This document shows, one piece after another, positions 8,551 through 17,687 of a stretch of DNA of 59,050 bases (positions are counted from its first letter, which is position 1; each line of letters begins with the position of its first letter). Source of the stretch: Chitinophaga pinensis (GTDB lineage: Bacteria > Bacteroidota > Bacteroidia > Chitinophagales > Chitinophagaceae); the NCBI RefSeq assembly GCF_007896845.1, contig NZ_VOHS01000032.1:1-59050 (forward strand), given 5' to 3'. Both the position numbers and the translations under genes were made by a program. The notes beneath the pieces were generated by a model. That model worked only from the letters and a program-made list of their open reading frames with translations, had not been told where the DNA came from and ran no database searches.

Positions 8551-9906
8551 CTACATAATAAATGGCTTACCACCTACCATCACTTCCTGCGTTTTTTCGT
8601 CGAAAGTTGCTTTCAGACCAGTACGATAAGCCGCATTGGCCATGATCAGCGCGATAGAGTGAGAGTAAGCTGCTTCGATCGGCGCATTGGCCGGTTTGCG
8701 GTCACGTACACACTGCATCCAGTTACGCACGTGGGCATTGGTCAGCGGATCGCCGCCCATATTAGCGGAAGTAGCTATTTTGGTTTCGTTGGTCGCCAAT
8801 GTCATTTCCGGCAGCAGATTGGCATGAAGGCCCATTTCCTGCGCTTCTCTTTCTGTTAAACCACCCGCCGGAGTAATTTTGTTCTTGTCTATATCAATAG
8901 TGCCACCGTTGGAATAGTACATTTCTTTGGTACCTCCGGAAGAGTTGGAGAAACGGGAACTGTAAGATACCTGAAAGCCGCTGGATGGATCATTCTGCGG
9001 ACCATAGTCAAATACCGCTGTGATCGTATCCGCATTCACACGACCATCTTTCCACATATAAATACCGCCGTTGGCAACTGCTGAACGTGGATGCTGCAGA
9101 CCGGTAAACCAGTGTACAGTATCGATCTGGTGTGTCATCCACTGACCGAAAATGCCGGAAGAATAAGGCCAGAACAGACGATATTCCAGATATTTACGCG
9201 GATCCCAGTTGTCTTTCGGACGACCAGCCAAAAAACGTGTCCAGTCTGTATCTTCCTGACGGATCTCTTTTACCAGTGCTGGTCTGCGCCAACGACCGGG
9301 CTGATTCACGTTCCAGGTCATTTCCACCATGGTGATCGGACCGAATTTGCCTTCCTTGATGAAATTGTTGGCTGCATGGTAACTATCACCGCTACGGCGC
9401 TGTGTACCTACCTGAAAGATCTTACCGGAGTCTTTTACCGCTTTCAGAGCTTTACGGGCATCGTCCATGGTTTCTGCAAATGGTTTTTCACAGTACACGT
9501 CCATTTTATTACCTACGGCCTCTATGGTATGATAAGCGTGCTGGAAATCGGCTGTTGCAACCATCACCGCATCCAGATCCTTCATCTTATATAATTCGTC
9601 GTTATTGACACAGGCTTTGATGTCATGACCTGCCTTCTGCTGCAGGAAGGCCTTTCCTTCTTCACGTCTGCGGCTCCAGATATCAGATACCGCGATCATG
9701 TCAAAATTCAGTTCTTTATGGTTGGAAAAGAAACAGGGCAGTAACGTCTGTCTTGCACGGTCAGAAAAGCCTACCAATCCTACATTGACCCTGTCATTGG
9801 CGCCCATAATACGGGCATAGCTGCTGGCAGGAAGGCCCATGGCACTGAGTGTTATACCTGCGGAGGTAAGCAGGGAATCTTTCAGGAATTCACGACGTGA
9901 TTTCAT
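8551..9906 (-). CDS. Exported Gfo/Idh/MocA-family oxidoreductase
   Basis: NAD(P)-dependent oxidoreductase of 451 residues acting on sugars or cyclitols. It carries a twin-arginine-type signal (SRREFLKD, then a hydrophobic stretch) and so is probably exported folded with its cofactor. The Rossmann region (VGLVGFSDRARQ) has a degenerate glycine motif, and the family's catalytic CEKPFAET is present near residue 135. The second half is the alpha/beta C-terminal domain. It follows a secreted TIM-barrel epimerase gene on the same strand, 21 bp apart, so the two are probably co-transcribed and act on the same periplasmic sugar derivative. Confidence 0.88.
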   Translation of the reverse strand: MKSRREFLKDSLLTSAGITLSAMGLPASSYARIMGANDRVNVGLVGFSDRARQTLLPCFFSNHKELNFDMIAVSDIWSRRREEGKAFLQQKAGHDIKACVNNDELYKMKDLDAVMVATADFQHAYHTIEAVGNKMDVYCEKPFAETMDDARKALKAVKDSGKIFQVGTQRRSGDSYHAANNFIKEGKFGPITMVEMTWNVNQPGRWRRPALVKEIRQEDTDWTRFLAGRPKDNWDPRKYLEYRLFWPYSSGIFGQWMTHQIDTVHWFTGLQHPRSAVANGGIYMWKDGRVNADTITAVFDYGPQNDPSSGFQVSYSSRFSNSSGGTKEMYYSNGGTIDIDKNKITPAGGLTEREAQEMGLHANLLPEMTLATNETKIATSANMGGDPLTNAHVRNWMQCVRDRKPANAPIEAAYSHSIALIMANAAYRTGLKATFDEKTQEVMVGGKPFIM

Positions 9907-9927
9907 TCTATATGAGATTTAAAGTGG

Positions 9928-10791
9928 TTATTGTTTTTTGTAAGCGTTGTTGATCTGCTGCTCCATATACACCAGAGTAGGGCGGGTCTGTGCCTGCATA
10001 TTGTCCCAACGGCATTCCAGTGAAATCCGGCCGGTATAGCCGATATTACCCAGTGCTGCGATATAAGGCTTTACATCATCTCCGGTGGAGCCGGGAGCAG
10101 TGCGTTTTTCTCTTTCGGCAATATGACAGTGTACCAGATTTTTAGCCGCCTTTTTCAACATTTCAGGCGATTCATGCTCCTTCAGCATATGATAGATATC
10201 TGCGGTCAGTTTGAAGTTGGGATGACCCACCGCCATTACGACGGCATTCGCTTCTTCCAGTGTGGTCACGAAATTGGTCTCCGTCGTATTCAGGTTTTCT
10301 ATCGCGATCACCAGACCATATTTCCCGGCTACAACCGCCATTTTGCGACACAGATCGACAAATTGCATGGTGGCCGTGTCTTTATTATAGCCATCCGGCA
10401 GTTTACGCGAATTACCGCTTCCTAATACAATCAGTTCAATACCAGCCCGTTTGGCCCTTGTCATGACGTGTTCTACATAGTCCAGCACCTTATTCTCGTT
10501 TACCTCCCGACCCGTCAGGCGGATTTCAGCCGGAAAGAAACTATTACAGGTCTGTACCTGACACTGCATCTTTCGCAGCTGGGCCAGTTGTACATTAAAT
10601 GTATCCTCCGGTATGGCAGGAGACAGGAGCTTTTGTACACTTTCCTCTATATATACATAGCCGGAAGCGTGTAGTAAACTGTCATTTGCACGGGAAGTAC
10701 AGACACCAACTTTTGGTAATCCGGTTTGTGCATTCGATTGCAAAGCTTGCAGGAATATCGCAAAAAATAGCAGCCAGGAATAGTTTTTCAT
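9928..10791 (-). CDS. Secreted sugar phosphate isomerase/epimerase-like TIM barrel
   Basis: A 287-residue xylose-isomerase-like (AP endonuclease 2 fold) protein. The start at 10791 begins a signal peptide (MKNYSWLLFFAIFLQALQSNAQ); 10857 is an in-frame alternative with no such signal. Typical metal-site segments are IAIENLN, KLTADIYHM, HCHIAE and ISLECRWD, containing the expected acidic and histidine ligands. It is first in a two-gene operon with the exported Gfo/Idh/MocA oxidoreductase. The exact substrate is unknown; similar pairs isomerise or epimerise oxidised sugars. Confidence 0.85.
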   Translation of the reverse strand: MKNYSWLLFFAIFLQALQSNAQTGLPKVGVCTSRANDSLLHASGYVYIEESVQKLLSPAIPEDTFNVQLAQLRKMQCQVQTCNSFFPAEIRLTGREVNENKVLDYVEHVMTRAKRAGIELIVLGSGNSRKLPDGYNKDTATMQFVDLCRKMAVVAGKYGLVIAIENLNTTETNFVTTLEEANAVVMAVGHPNFKLTADIYHMLKEHESPEMLKKAAKNLVHCHIAEREKRTAPGSTGDDVKPYIAALGNIGYTGRISLECRWDNMQAQTRPTLVYMEQQINNAYKKQ

Positions 10792-11026
10792 AATTTCTTT
10801 TTCATGAACGGGAAGGCTAAAAGTTAGGAACAATATTTTATAAATCCAAAAGGTCACTATAGGATACTGCCATTCACCGGCACCTATCTGACTGAAAAAG
10901 AGCAGATTCGCCCCGCCAGCCGCTTTCCGATACTTTTTCCCTATATTTATATTAGTCCGGGAACTGTATACTGTATTCCATATTTTATTAATATTTTCAT
11001 TTCAAACGGCATTGCTTAAGTTTTAC

Positions 11027-11036
11027 TTAACTTTGC
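11027..11036 (+). promoter_or_regulatory. Candidate -7 promoter element upstream of pyrF
   Basis: TTAACTTTGC, identical to the decamer before mrp and containing TAACTTTG (TAnnTTTG), lies 18 bp before the pyrF ATG. No good -33 box at normal spacing. Confidence 0.4.
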
Positions 11037-11054
11037 GCCCCAAATCAATCTTTT

Positions 11055-11879
11055 ATGAACAGACAGGAACTGGTGAATCTGATTAAAGAGAAGCAATCTT
11101 ATCTCTGTGTGGGATTAGATACTGATCTTCAAAAGATCCCCCGCCATCTACTTTCCCATCCAGACCCCGTATTTGCTTTTAACAAGGCCATTATTGATGC
11201 AACAAAGGATCTCTGTGTATCCTATAAGATCAATACTGCCTTCTATGAGTGTATGGGTATCCGTGGCTGGGAGAGCCTGCAACGTACGGTGGAATATATC
11301 CCTTCCGGGCTGTTTACCATTGCAGATGCAAAACGTGGAGACATTGGCAATACCTCCACACAATACGCCAAAACATTCTTCGAGACATATAACTTTGACG
11401 CAGTGACCGTTGCGCCTTACATGGGACGTGACAGCGTGCTGCCTTTTCTGGCATTCAACGAGAAATGGACCATTATGCTGGGTCTTACCTCCAACGAAGG
11501 CAGTCAGGACTTCCAGTTACAGTCAGCAGGCGACGAGATGCTGTATGAAAAAGTAATGAAGGCTGGTATGAGCTGGGGTACGCCTGACAACCTGATGTTT
11601 GTGGTAGGCGCCACACAGTCCGCTCAGCTGGGATATATCCGAAAACTGGTACCTGATCACTTCTTCCTGGTACCGGGTGTAGGTGCACAGGGTGGTAGTC
11701 TGCAGGAGATCTCCGCACAGGCGATGAACAAAGACTGCGGATTACTGGTAAATGCCAGCCGCTCCATCATTTATGCCGGTAACGGCGAAGATTTCGCGCA
11801 GGATGCCCGTAATGCCGCTCAACAGCTGCAACAGGAAATGGCCGAATATCTTAGTGTAAAACAGACCATCGTTCCTTAA
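11055..11879 (+). CDS. pyrF: Orotidine 5'-phosphate decarboxylase (type 2)
   Basis: PyrF makes UMP by decarboxylating OMP, the last step of de novo pyrimidine synthesis. This 274-residue protein is the longer type-2 form. It has the substrate-binding VGLDTDLQKIP near residue 17, the catalytic ADAKRGDIGNTS near 92-103, and the phosphate-binding region LVPGVGAQGG. Upstream sits a candidate -7 element and downstream a hairpin terminator, so it is probably transcribed alone. Confidence 0.94.
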   Translation: MNRQELVNLIKEKQSYLCVGLDTDLQKIPRHLLSHPDPVFAFNKAIIDATKDLCVSYKINTAFYECMGIRGWESLQRTVEYIPSGLFTIADAKRGDIGNTSTQYAKTFFETYNFDAVTVAPYMGRDSVLPFLAFNEKWTIMLGLTSNEGSQDFQLQSAGDEMLYEKVMKAGMSWGTPDNLMFVVGATQSAQLGYIRKLVPDHFFLVPGVGAQGGSLQEISAQAMNKDCGLLVNASRSIIYAGNGEDFAQDARNAAQQLQQEMAEYLSVKQTIVP

Positions 11880-11923
11880 TTCAGTCCGGTAGACAGTGCC
11901 CCTGTCAGCGGCTGAAATATAGC

Positions 11924-11982
11924 AGTCCATAGTCAGCATTCATCTCCTTTCATGGAATGTTCGCAGACTATGGACTTTTTTT
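11924..11982 (+). terminator. Hairpin terminator after pyrF
   Basis: Eleven-base arms agtccatagtc (11924-11934) and gactatggact (11966-11976) are followed by seven T residues. The loop holds a second short complementary pair (gcattc / gaatgt). Confidence 0.8.
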
Positions 11983-12026
11983 GTCAGTGAATCATTAAAT
12001 TGAGACAGACTTAAAACGTGTTCCAC

Positions 12027-13205
12027 ATGCTTAAAGACCTGTTTCAATCTCCCGATTATTTCCACGTAGATGGTTTGTTGACCGAAGAACATCTCATGGT
12101 GCGCGATGCCGTACGCCAATGGGTGAAAAAAGAAATATCCCCGATTATAGAAGATGCCTGTCAGCAGGCAAGTTTTCCCTCCCAGATTATCAAAGGCTTA
12201 GGTGAATTGGGCTGCTTTGGTCCGACTATTCCACAGGAATATGGCGGCGGCGGTATGGACCATATTGCCTACGGCCTGATGATGCAGGAGCTGGAAAGAG
12301 GAGATAGCGGGGTCAGGTCTACCGCCTCTGTACAGGGCTCACTGGTCATGTACCCGATCTTTACCTATGGCAGCGAAGCGCAAAAACGGAAGTTCCTGCC
12401 TAAACTGGCCAGCGGGGAATGGATGGGCTGCTTTGGCCTGACAGAACCCAATTTTGGTTCTGATCCGGGAAGTATGATCACCCACTTCAAAGATGCCGGT
12501 GACCATGTGATCCTGAACGGTGCCAAAATGTGGATATCCAACGCACCTTTCGCGCAGATTGCGGTAGTATGGGCAAAAGATGAGGAAGGTAAGATCCGCG
12601 GACTCATCGTGGAGCGCGGAATGGAAGGATTTACCACACCGGAAACAAAAGGCAAATGGAGTCTGCGTGCGAGTGCTACCGGAGAACTGGTATTTGACAA
12701 TGTAAAAGTGCCGAAAGAAAATATATTGCCTGACGCAAAAGGACTGAAAGGGCCCCTTAGCTGCCTTTCCTCCGCGCGTTATGGCATTGCATGGGGAGTA
12801 ACAGGGGCCGCTATGGATTGTTACGATACGGCCCTGCGTTATGCGAAAGAACGCATACAGTTTGGTAAACCTATTGCCGGCTTTCAGCTGACGCAGAAAA
12901 AGCTGGCGGAAATGGTCACCGAAATCACCAAAGCACAGTTAATGAACTGGCGTCTGGGGGTATTAAAAAATGAAGGGAAAGCTACCGCTGCACAGATCTC
13001 CATGGCCAAACGGAATGCCTGTGAAATAGCCACCCGTATTGCCAGAGATGCACGTCAGATATTAGGAGGAATGGGCATCACAGGAGAATATCCGATCATG
13101 CGCCATATGATGAATCTGGAAAGTGTGATCACATATGAAGGGACACATGAGATCCATCTGCTCATCACCGGACAGGATATCACCGGACTGGACGCATTTC
13201 ACTGA
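12027..13205 (+). CDS. Acyl-CoA dehydrogenase, glutaryl-CoA dehydrogenase type
   Basis: FAD enzyme of 392 residues, probably converting glutaryl-CoA to crotonyl-CoA in lysine/tryptophan breakdown. It shows CFGLTEPNFGSDPGSM (FAD/substrate loop), the subgroup signature SSARYGIAWGVTGAAMD, the RIQFGKPIAGFQLTQ arginine region and ITYEGTHEIH carrying the catalytic glutamate. I use ATG 12027; a GTG at 12018 would add three residues. apbE follows 39 bp later on the same strand. Subfamily assignment rests on these motifs; substrate is not proven. Confidence 0.88.
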   Translation: MLKDLFQSPDYFHVDGLLTEEHLMVRDAVRQWVKKEISPIIEDACQQASFPSQIIKGLGELGCFGPTIPQEYGGGGMDHIAYGLMMQELERGDSGVRSTASVQGSLVMYPIFTYGSEAQKRKFLPKLASGEWMGCFGLTEPNFGSDPGSMITHFKDAGDHVILNGAKMWISNAPFAQIAVVWAKDEEGKIRGLIVERGMEGFTTPETKGKWSLRASATGELVFDNVKVPKENILPDAKGLKGPLSCLSSARYGIAWGVTGAAMDCYDTALRYAKERIQFGKPIAGFQLTQKKLAEMVTEITKAQLMNWRLGVLKNEGKATAAQISMAKRNACEIATRIARDARQILGGMGITGEYPIMRHMMNLESVITYEGTHEIHLLITGQDITGLDAFH

Positions 13206-13244
13206 TGACAGTTTCCGATATTTATTAAACAACAGCTAACTATA

Positions 13245-14267
13245 ATGACCGGCAGATCGGCTTTTGCAGGATGGAATATCCTCCTGTGTATTATTTTAGG
13301 TACGTGTGTACCCGCATCCGCACAACAATTACAGGAATTATCAGGGCCTGCACAGGGTACCTATTTTATTGTAAAATATCTTTCAGATGACACTGCTGGT
13401 CTGCGGCCGCAGATAGATTCCATCTTCAACGTTATCGATAATTCACTTTCGCTCTACAAACCGGGCTCGCTGATCAATCGCTTCAACGAACAGACGTCCG
13501 TTGAGATGGACGAACACATGGCCAATGTGGTACATCGTTCCATAGAAATCAGTAAAGCAACCAAAGGCGCATTTGATATTACGGTGAAACCACTGGTAGA
13601 TGCGTGGGGGTTTGGCGTGCATAGACCTGCTGTCAGGACGGTACCTTCTGCTGACACCCTGAAACGTATACTCAACTATATCGGCTACAAATATCTGAAA
13701 GTACACGGCCGCACCCTTACGAAAGCAAAGAAAGAAGTGCAGATTGATTGTAATGGTATTGCGCAGGGATATACCACTGATGTCATCGCCCGTTTTTTAC
13801 AGCAGAAAGGTATTACCAACTATCTCGTAGATGTAGGCGGGGAACTGGCTGCTAACGGAAAGAACCAGCGGGGGAAGATCTGGACAGTCGGTATAGAAAC
13901 ACCATCCGCACAGGTACAGGACGCCCCTGCGCAGGCCTTACTTGAACTGGATAACCGGGCCATCACCACCAGCGGCAACTATCGTCGATTTTTTGAACAG
14001 GGAGGAACACATTTTGCCCATAGCATTGATCCGGTTACCGGAGAGGCTTTACATAGTAATATTATTGCAGTGACAGTAATGGCGAAAGATGCGATCACAG
14101 CAGATGGATTTGACAATGCACTCATCCTGATGGGTGTGGATAAAGGACTCGAATTTGTCAGCAAACACCCGGCATACGGTTTAGAGGCGTATTTCATCTA
14201 CAAAGACGAAACAGGTAAAATCAGTGTTGCGTTTTCCGCCGGGTATAAGAACATGATCACATTATAA
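13245..14267 (+). CDS. apbE: FAD:protein FMN transferase (ApbE family)
   Basis: ApbE attaches FMN covalently to a threonine in target proteins such as Rnf/Nqr subunits, working outside the cytoplasm. The 340-residue protein has a signal peptide (ends PASAQ, about residue 27). Family motifs follow: GTYFIVKY, LVDAWGFG, IDCNGIAQGYTTD, YLVDVGGELAANG, and AITTSGNYRRFFE before HSIDPVTGEAL, which hold the FAD and Mg sites. No flavinylated partner gene lies nearby. It follows the acyl-CoA dehydrogenase at 39 bp and ends at a hairpin. Confidence 0.9.
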   Translation: MTGRSAFAGWNILLCIILGTCVPASAQQLQELSGPAQGTYFIVKYLSDDTAGLRPQIDSIFNVIDNSLSLYKPGSLINRFNEQTSVEMDEHMANVVHRSIEISKATKGAFDITVKPLVDAWGFGVHRPAVRTVPSADTLKRILNYIGYKYLKVHGRTLTKAKKEVQIDCNGIAQGYTTDVIARFLQQKGITNYLVDVGGELAANGKNQRGKIWTVGIETPSAQVQDAPAQALLELDNRAITTSGNYRRFFEQGGTHFAHSIDPVTGEALHSNIIAVTVMAKDAITADGFDNALILMGVDKGLEFVSKHPAYGLEAYFIYKDETGKISVAFSAGYKNMITL

Positions 14268-14273
14268 ATAGAA

Positions 14274-14297
14274 AGGTTCCGTGCATGTACGGAACCT
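14274..14297 (+). terminator. Hairpin after apbE
   Basis: Nine-base arms aggttccgt / acggaacct around a six-base loop, with a T-run a few bases downstream. It may also serve the converging barrel-protein gene. Confidence 0.6.
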
Positions 14298-14332
14298 CCC
14301 TGAAAAGTGGTTTTTTATAGTATATAGCATAC

Positions 14333-14953
14333 TTAGTTGATGTGAAATCTCAGCCCCACATTTGCCTGTAGCACGTTATAACTTGTAATCTCCTGCTGTT
14401 TGTAAGGAGAGTAGCTGTATTGCACACTCGCATTAAACAATAACGGAGAACCTTTGCCAAATGGAATGTTGATCCCTAATTCAGGAGAAACGGCAAACTG
14501 CCAGCTGTTATCTCTGTCGGTAAACTGACCGTAATATTTATTGTAAAGCATGTTCACGGTACCTACGCCCAGACCTACATAAGGAATAATAGCAGCATCA
14601 GGTTTTGTCAGCTGATATTGCACGGTTGCCAGTATCGGTGTTACCTGTAAAGTACGTGTCTGCACAGCAGATATATCTGTTCCTTTATCGGAATAAACGG
14701 CACGTGGCACACGCTGATAAAATTCCTGAAATCCGCTTCTGAGGCCAATAGCCAGTTGATCGTTCAGCTGATATTGCAGACCTGCCCGCCAGCCGCGGAA
14801 ACTGGTTTTATCGGTATAGTTCTTCAGGGAGCCAAAAGGCTGTGCGATCGAATAATCTACGTTGATGGATAAAGGGGAACGTACCTGCGAAAAAGCGCTT
14901 TGTACGCCCAGAGAGGCAATCATCAGCAATATCCAGAGCTTTATACTTTTCAT
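14333..14953 (-). CDS. Outer-membrane beta-barrel protein
   Basis: A 206-residue porin-family protein. Signal peptide MKSIKLWILLMIASLGVQSAFSQ is followed by alternating amphipathic strands, GLRSGFQEFYQ, PYVGLGVGTVNMLYN, and a closing strand ending in RFHIN, as expected of a small barrel of about eight strands. Function unknown. It lies 25 bp behind the DUF4136 lipoprotein gene, so the two are probably co-transcribed and both go to the outer membrane. Confidence 0.82.
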   Translation of the reverse strand: MKSIKLWILLMIASLGVQSAFSQVRSPLSINVDYSIAQPFGSLKNYTDKTSFRGWRAGLQYQLNDQLAIGLRSGFQEFYQRVPRAVYSDKGTDISAVQTRTLQVTPILATVQYQLTKPDAAIIPYVGLGVGTVNMLYNKYYGQFTDRDNSWQFAVSPELGINIPFGKGSPLLFNASVQYSYSPYKQQEITSYNVLQANVGLRFHIN

Positions 14954-14978
14954 CTCAGTCTCTTTTAAAGTGAATTCA

Positions 14979-15608
14979 TTAATTGTTGCTTGCTTTCAGA
15001 TAGGTAGACTGTGCAAAAACAGCCGATACCATACTGTCCACATTGTTGATGTTCCATACGCCACTACCGCGCAACATCGCGTTCCATACCGCTACCAGCT
15101 GATTGTTATGCGGATTTTTCAGGTCAACCATATCGATTGATACGGCACGCTCTTTCTGATAGACCTGATAATAAGTCGGCCAGTAATAACCATAACCGGG
15201 ATAGCCCCAATAAAACGGATCATAATAACCACCAATACCTGTCCAGTAACCCGGATCATAATAAATAGCGCTGTAAGTATTGTCAATACGGGTAAGATTG
15301 ATGGCAAGGTCTGGTTTTGCAGCCCTGTCAATACGCGTGTAACCCCGGGCTTCCAGCGCCTGAGCTACGTCTGCGATCAGTTTCTTATCATAGTCAGTTG
15401 ACGCACGCCCTTCGCCGGAATTCGTTGCCACGGCCACCGAATCGACGATGCTGAACGTTTTATAGGATGAGAAATTTACGCTGTCGTCGTAGTTAGTTAC
15501 ATAGATCCTTGATTCTTCTTCTGTCATATCTTTCAGCGGATCTTTACTGCAGCTGCTGAATGACAGTACGCCTAATGCGGCACACATTAATAACATGACT
15601 CTTTTCAT
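14979..15608 (-). CDS. DUF4136 lipoprotein
   Basis: A 209-residue lipoprotein. The signal ends in a lipobox-like LSFSSC. Family features are VNFSSYKTFSI, IADVAQALEARGYTRIDRAAKPDLAI, a tyrosine/glycine-rich insert (about 115-150), and the late strand segment ending in LVAVWNAMLRGSGV. Start at ATG 15608; a GTG two codons upstream is possible. The family's role is unknown; such proteins are small outer-membrane-linked lipoproteins. First gene of a pair with the barrel protein. Confidence 0.85.
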   Translation of the reverse strand: MKRVMLLMCAALGVLSFSSCSKDPLKDMTEEESRIYVTNYDDSVNFSSYKTFSIVDSVAVATNSGEGRASTDYDKKLIADVAQALEARGYTRIDRAAKPDLAINLTRIDNTYSAIYYDPGYWTGIGGYYDPFYWGYPGYGYYWPTYYQVYQKERAVSIDMVDLKNPHNNQLVAVWNAMLRGSGVWNINNVDSMVSAVFAQSTYLKASNN

Positions 15609-16035
15609 ATTCACGGGTTTTATTTTGTTGTTCTCTCAGTAGGTAAAGGGAGGAAATGAGACCTTCTGTAAATTACAGATACATGAAATGTGCCAATGGC
15701 TTCCGCAGTTTGTAATAGCACAATTGTATAACGTATTTGAACAACTGATGTTACATGAGGTTTATCCGGGAAATGTTAAGGTATTCATAAAACACGCTCA
15801 GCATTGGTAACGCATAAGAATTGAAAATTACAGGAAGTACAGTTGGTATTAAATTTCTTCAGATATAAGGTGAGCATGCTGCCAGAATGAGCACAATTGA
15901 CCGCACAACAGGGGATGAGTTGTTACGGATTGGGTGTTGAGAGCAGGATAACACAAGGATATCGGACGGCCCGCCGGTTGCATGATAATGCTGAGCAAGG
16001 TAATAGTACAGTGAATACAGTAAAGTTCTATAAAA
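15609..16035. other. Gene-free interval
   Basis: About 430 bases between the DUF4136 gene and the HAD-family gene's terminator. It must hold the DUF4136 promoter. I see no RNA gene, no repeat and no credible reading frame; the one plus-strand frame (15897-16112) runs through the downstream terminator and has no family-like content. Confidence 0.6.
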
Positions 16036-16073
16036 GAAAACGGCGACTCAGGTATAACCTGAATCGCCGTTTA
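16036..16073 (-). terminator. Hairpin terminator after the HAD-family gene
   Basis: Thirteen-base arms with one mismatch (16040-16052 and 16058-16070) flanked by A-tract on the left and TTTA on the right; read on the minus strand it ends in a T-run just beyond the HAD gene. Confidence 0.75.
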
Positions 16074-16087
16074 TCAGCTATAAAAAT

Positions 16088-16732
16088 TTATGAATGTACT
16101 GCGGATAAATAAACGGCTCTTTCTGCCAGCTCACTTTTTAACTGCATGGCAGAAGTAAAATGAATACCATCAATGCCACAGGCAGCTGCACCACGGATAT
16201 TACGTTCGTTATCGTCAATGAATAAAGTCGAAGAAGGATCCAGATCATAACGGTCCAGCAGCAGGTTATAGAACGCCGCATCCGGTTTACGGATCTTCTC
16301 TCTTCCTGACACAACAATACCGTCAAACCATTGCAGGAACGGATAAGTTACCAAAGCCAGCGGAAAAGTTTCATTGGACCAGTTTGTCAGTGCGTATAGT
16401 TTAAACTGATTGCATTCTTTCAGCTCTCTGAGCACCTCTACGGTCTCTTCGATCTGCCCACCTAACATTTCCTTCCAACGACCATAAAAGGCCCTTATTT
16501 CGGCCTCAAATTGCGGATGTTGGGTAATCAGCAATTCTGTGGCATCCTGCAGGCTTCTGCCGGCATCCTGTTCTTCATTCCAGGCGGAAGTACAGATATT
16601 AGAAAGAAAAAAGTCAGTTTCTGCTGCTGTCGCAAATATCTTGTTGTACAGATAACGCGGGTTCCAATCTATCAGCACGGCGCCAAGATCAAAGACCAGG
16701 TTGGAATAATTTTTAGTAGCAGCAGTATTCAT
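16088..16732 (-). CDS. HAD-family hydrolase (HAD-IA, YihX-like phosphatase)
   Basis: A 214-residue haloacid-dehalogenase-like phosphatase. Motif I is FDLGAVLIDWNP, motif II YALTNWS, motif III RKPDAAFY with the lysine, and motif IV LFIDDNERNIRGA with two aspartates. The DLG pattern in motif I and overall layout resemble the YihX sugar-phosphatase branch. Substrate cannot be told from sequence. Transcribed on its own, ending at a hairpin. Confidence 0.87.
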   Translation of the reverse strand: MNTAATKNYSNLVFDLGAVLIDWNPRYLYNKIFATAAETDFFLSNICTSAWNEEQDAGRSLQDATELLITQHPQFEAEIRAFYGRWKEMLGGQIEETVEVLRELKECNQFKLYALTNWSNETFPLALVTYPFLQWFDGIVVSGREKIRKPDAAFYNLLLDRYDLDPSSTLFIDDNERNIRGAAACGIDGIHFTSAMQLKSELAERAVYLSAVHS

Positions 16733-16802
16733 GTGGATAAAGGTAATGTATTTTATAAATTAGGGAAAAATATAAATTGTTGCAATGATGCAGAAATCAG
16801 GC

Positions 16803-17687
16803 TTATTTGTTTTCACGCATATCTCTGAGTAATCTGATGGTAAGCAATGAGATGAGTATGATGATACCTATGATTCCGGCCCAGATCCATCCTTTGGTTT
16901 TAAAGATTGTAGGTTCTTCGTTCGCAACTGTAGTTGGCTTTGCAGTTATAACGCCGGGAGCAGCAATGATATTGTCTGCTTTTAATACAGGAATACGGGC
17001 GGGCAGTTTTCCTGCGAAATAAGGCAGGTCATATACTGGTACGCTCAGCGCCGGATTACCGGTCTTTACGACATAACTTTTTCCTTTTTCCAGCCAAGTG
17101 GTGAGGTGATAAGCCGCCTGCCACGCACGAACCGCTTGTACTTTGAGTGCCTGATTGTCCTCGTTTTCTATCACGATGTAACACTCCGTCGTTTTTACAG
17201 GTGTACGCAGTTTAACGGTATTGGCTTGTCCCGTAGCCAGTGCAAACCGCTCGCCGGATGCAATACCTGATTGCCAGTCGTCGGTAATATAGGCTATACG
17301 GTAGTAATAACCGGGCGTATTGATCTGGAATTGTAACTGTTTGATCAGGGATGCTGCGGCAAACTGAAGATGCAGCACTGTCTTTGTTGCAGGCGCTTCT
17401 TTTACGGGTGTGATGACAGGAGCCGGTAAAGCAATGAACTGGTTGCTGTCACAGCCCAGTATATAGGAAACCACTTTTTGCTGATCATAGATCCGGATAT
17501 CCCGCAGATCGGCGCCATTACTTTTAGCCACCAATGCAGGTGTTACAGGGATGTTATAAAACCCTGAATCGGGTGTGACCGGCAGGTCCGCCTGCCACGC
17601 AAATTGTTGAGCGGTGGCAGACAAACCTGTTATCGTCAGTAATAAGATAAATAACTGCAGGAACTTAGCTGGCTGTCTTGTCTTCAT
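16803..17687 (-). CDS. DUF3999-like membrane-anchored protein
   Basis: A 294-residue exported protein. An N-terminal signal ends in LSATAQ, the middle is beta-rich (FAWQADLPV, RDIRIYD, YYRIAYITDDW), and a single C-terminal membrane segment (WIWAGIIGIIILISLLTIRL) is followed by a basic tail. This matches the DUF3999 family, whose genes commonly sit beside DUF2339 genes. It overlaps the upstream DUF2339 gene by 23 bp, so the two are translationally coupled and probably form one envelope complex. Biochemical role unknown. Confidence 0.78.
   Translation of the reverse strand: MKTRQPAKFLQLFILLLTITGLSATAQQFAWQADLPVTPDSGFYNIPVTPALVAKSNGADLRDIRIYDQQKVVSYILGCDSNQFIALPAPVITPVKEAPATKTVLHLQFAAASLIKQLQFQINTPGYYYRIAYITDDWQSGIASGERFALATGQANTVKLRTPVKTTECYIVIENEDNQALKVQAVRAWQAAYHLTTWLEKGKSYVVKTGNPALSVPVYDLPYFAGKLPARIPVLKADNIIAAPGVITAKPTTVANEEPTIFKTKGWIWAGIIGIIILISLLTIRLLRDMRENK

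Noticed and set aside
15897..16112. Plus-strand frame of 71 residues
   Set aside because: It runs through the HAD gene's terminator hairpin and into the opposite-strand gene; composition is not protein-like.
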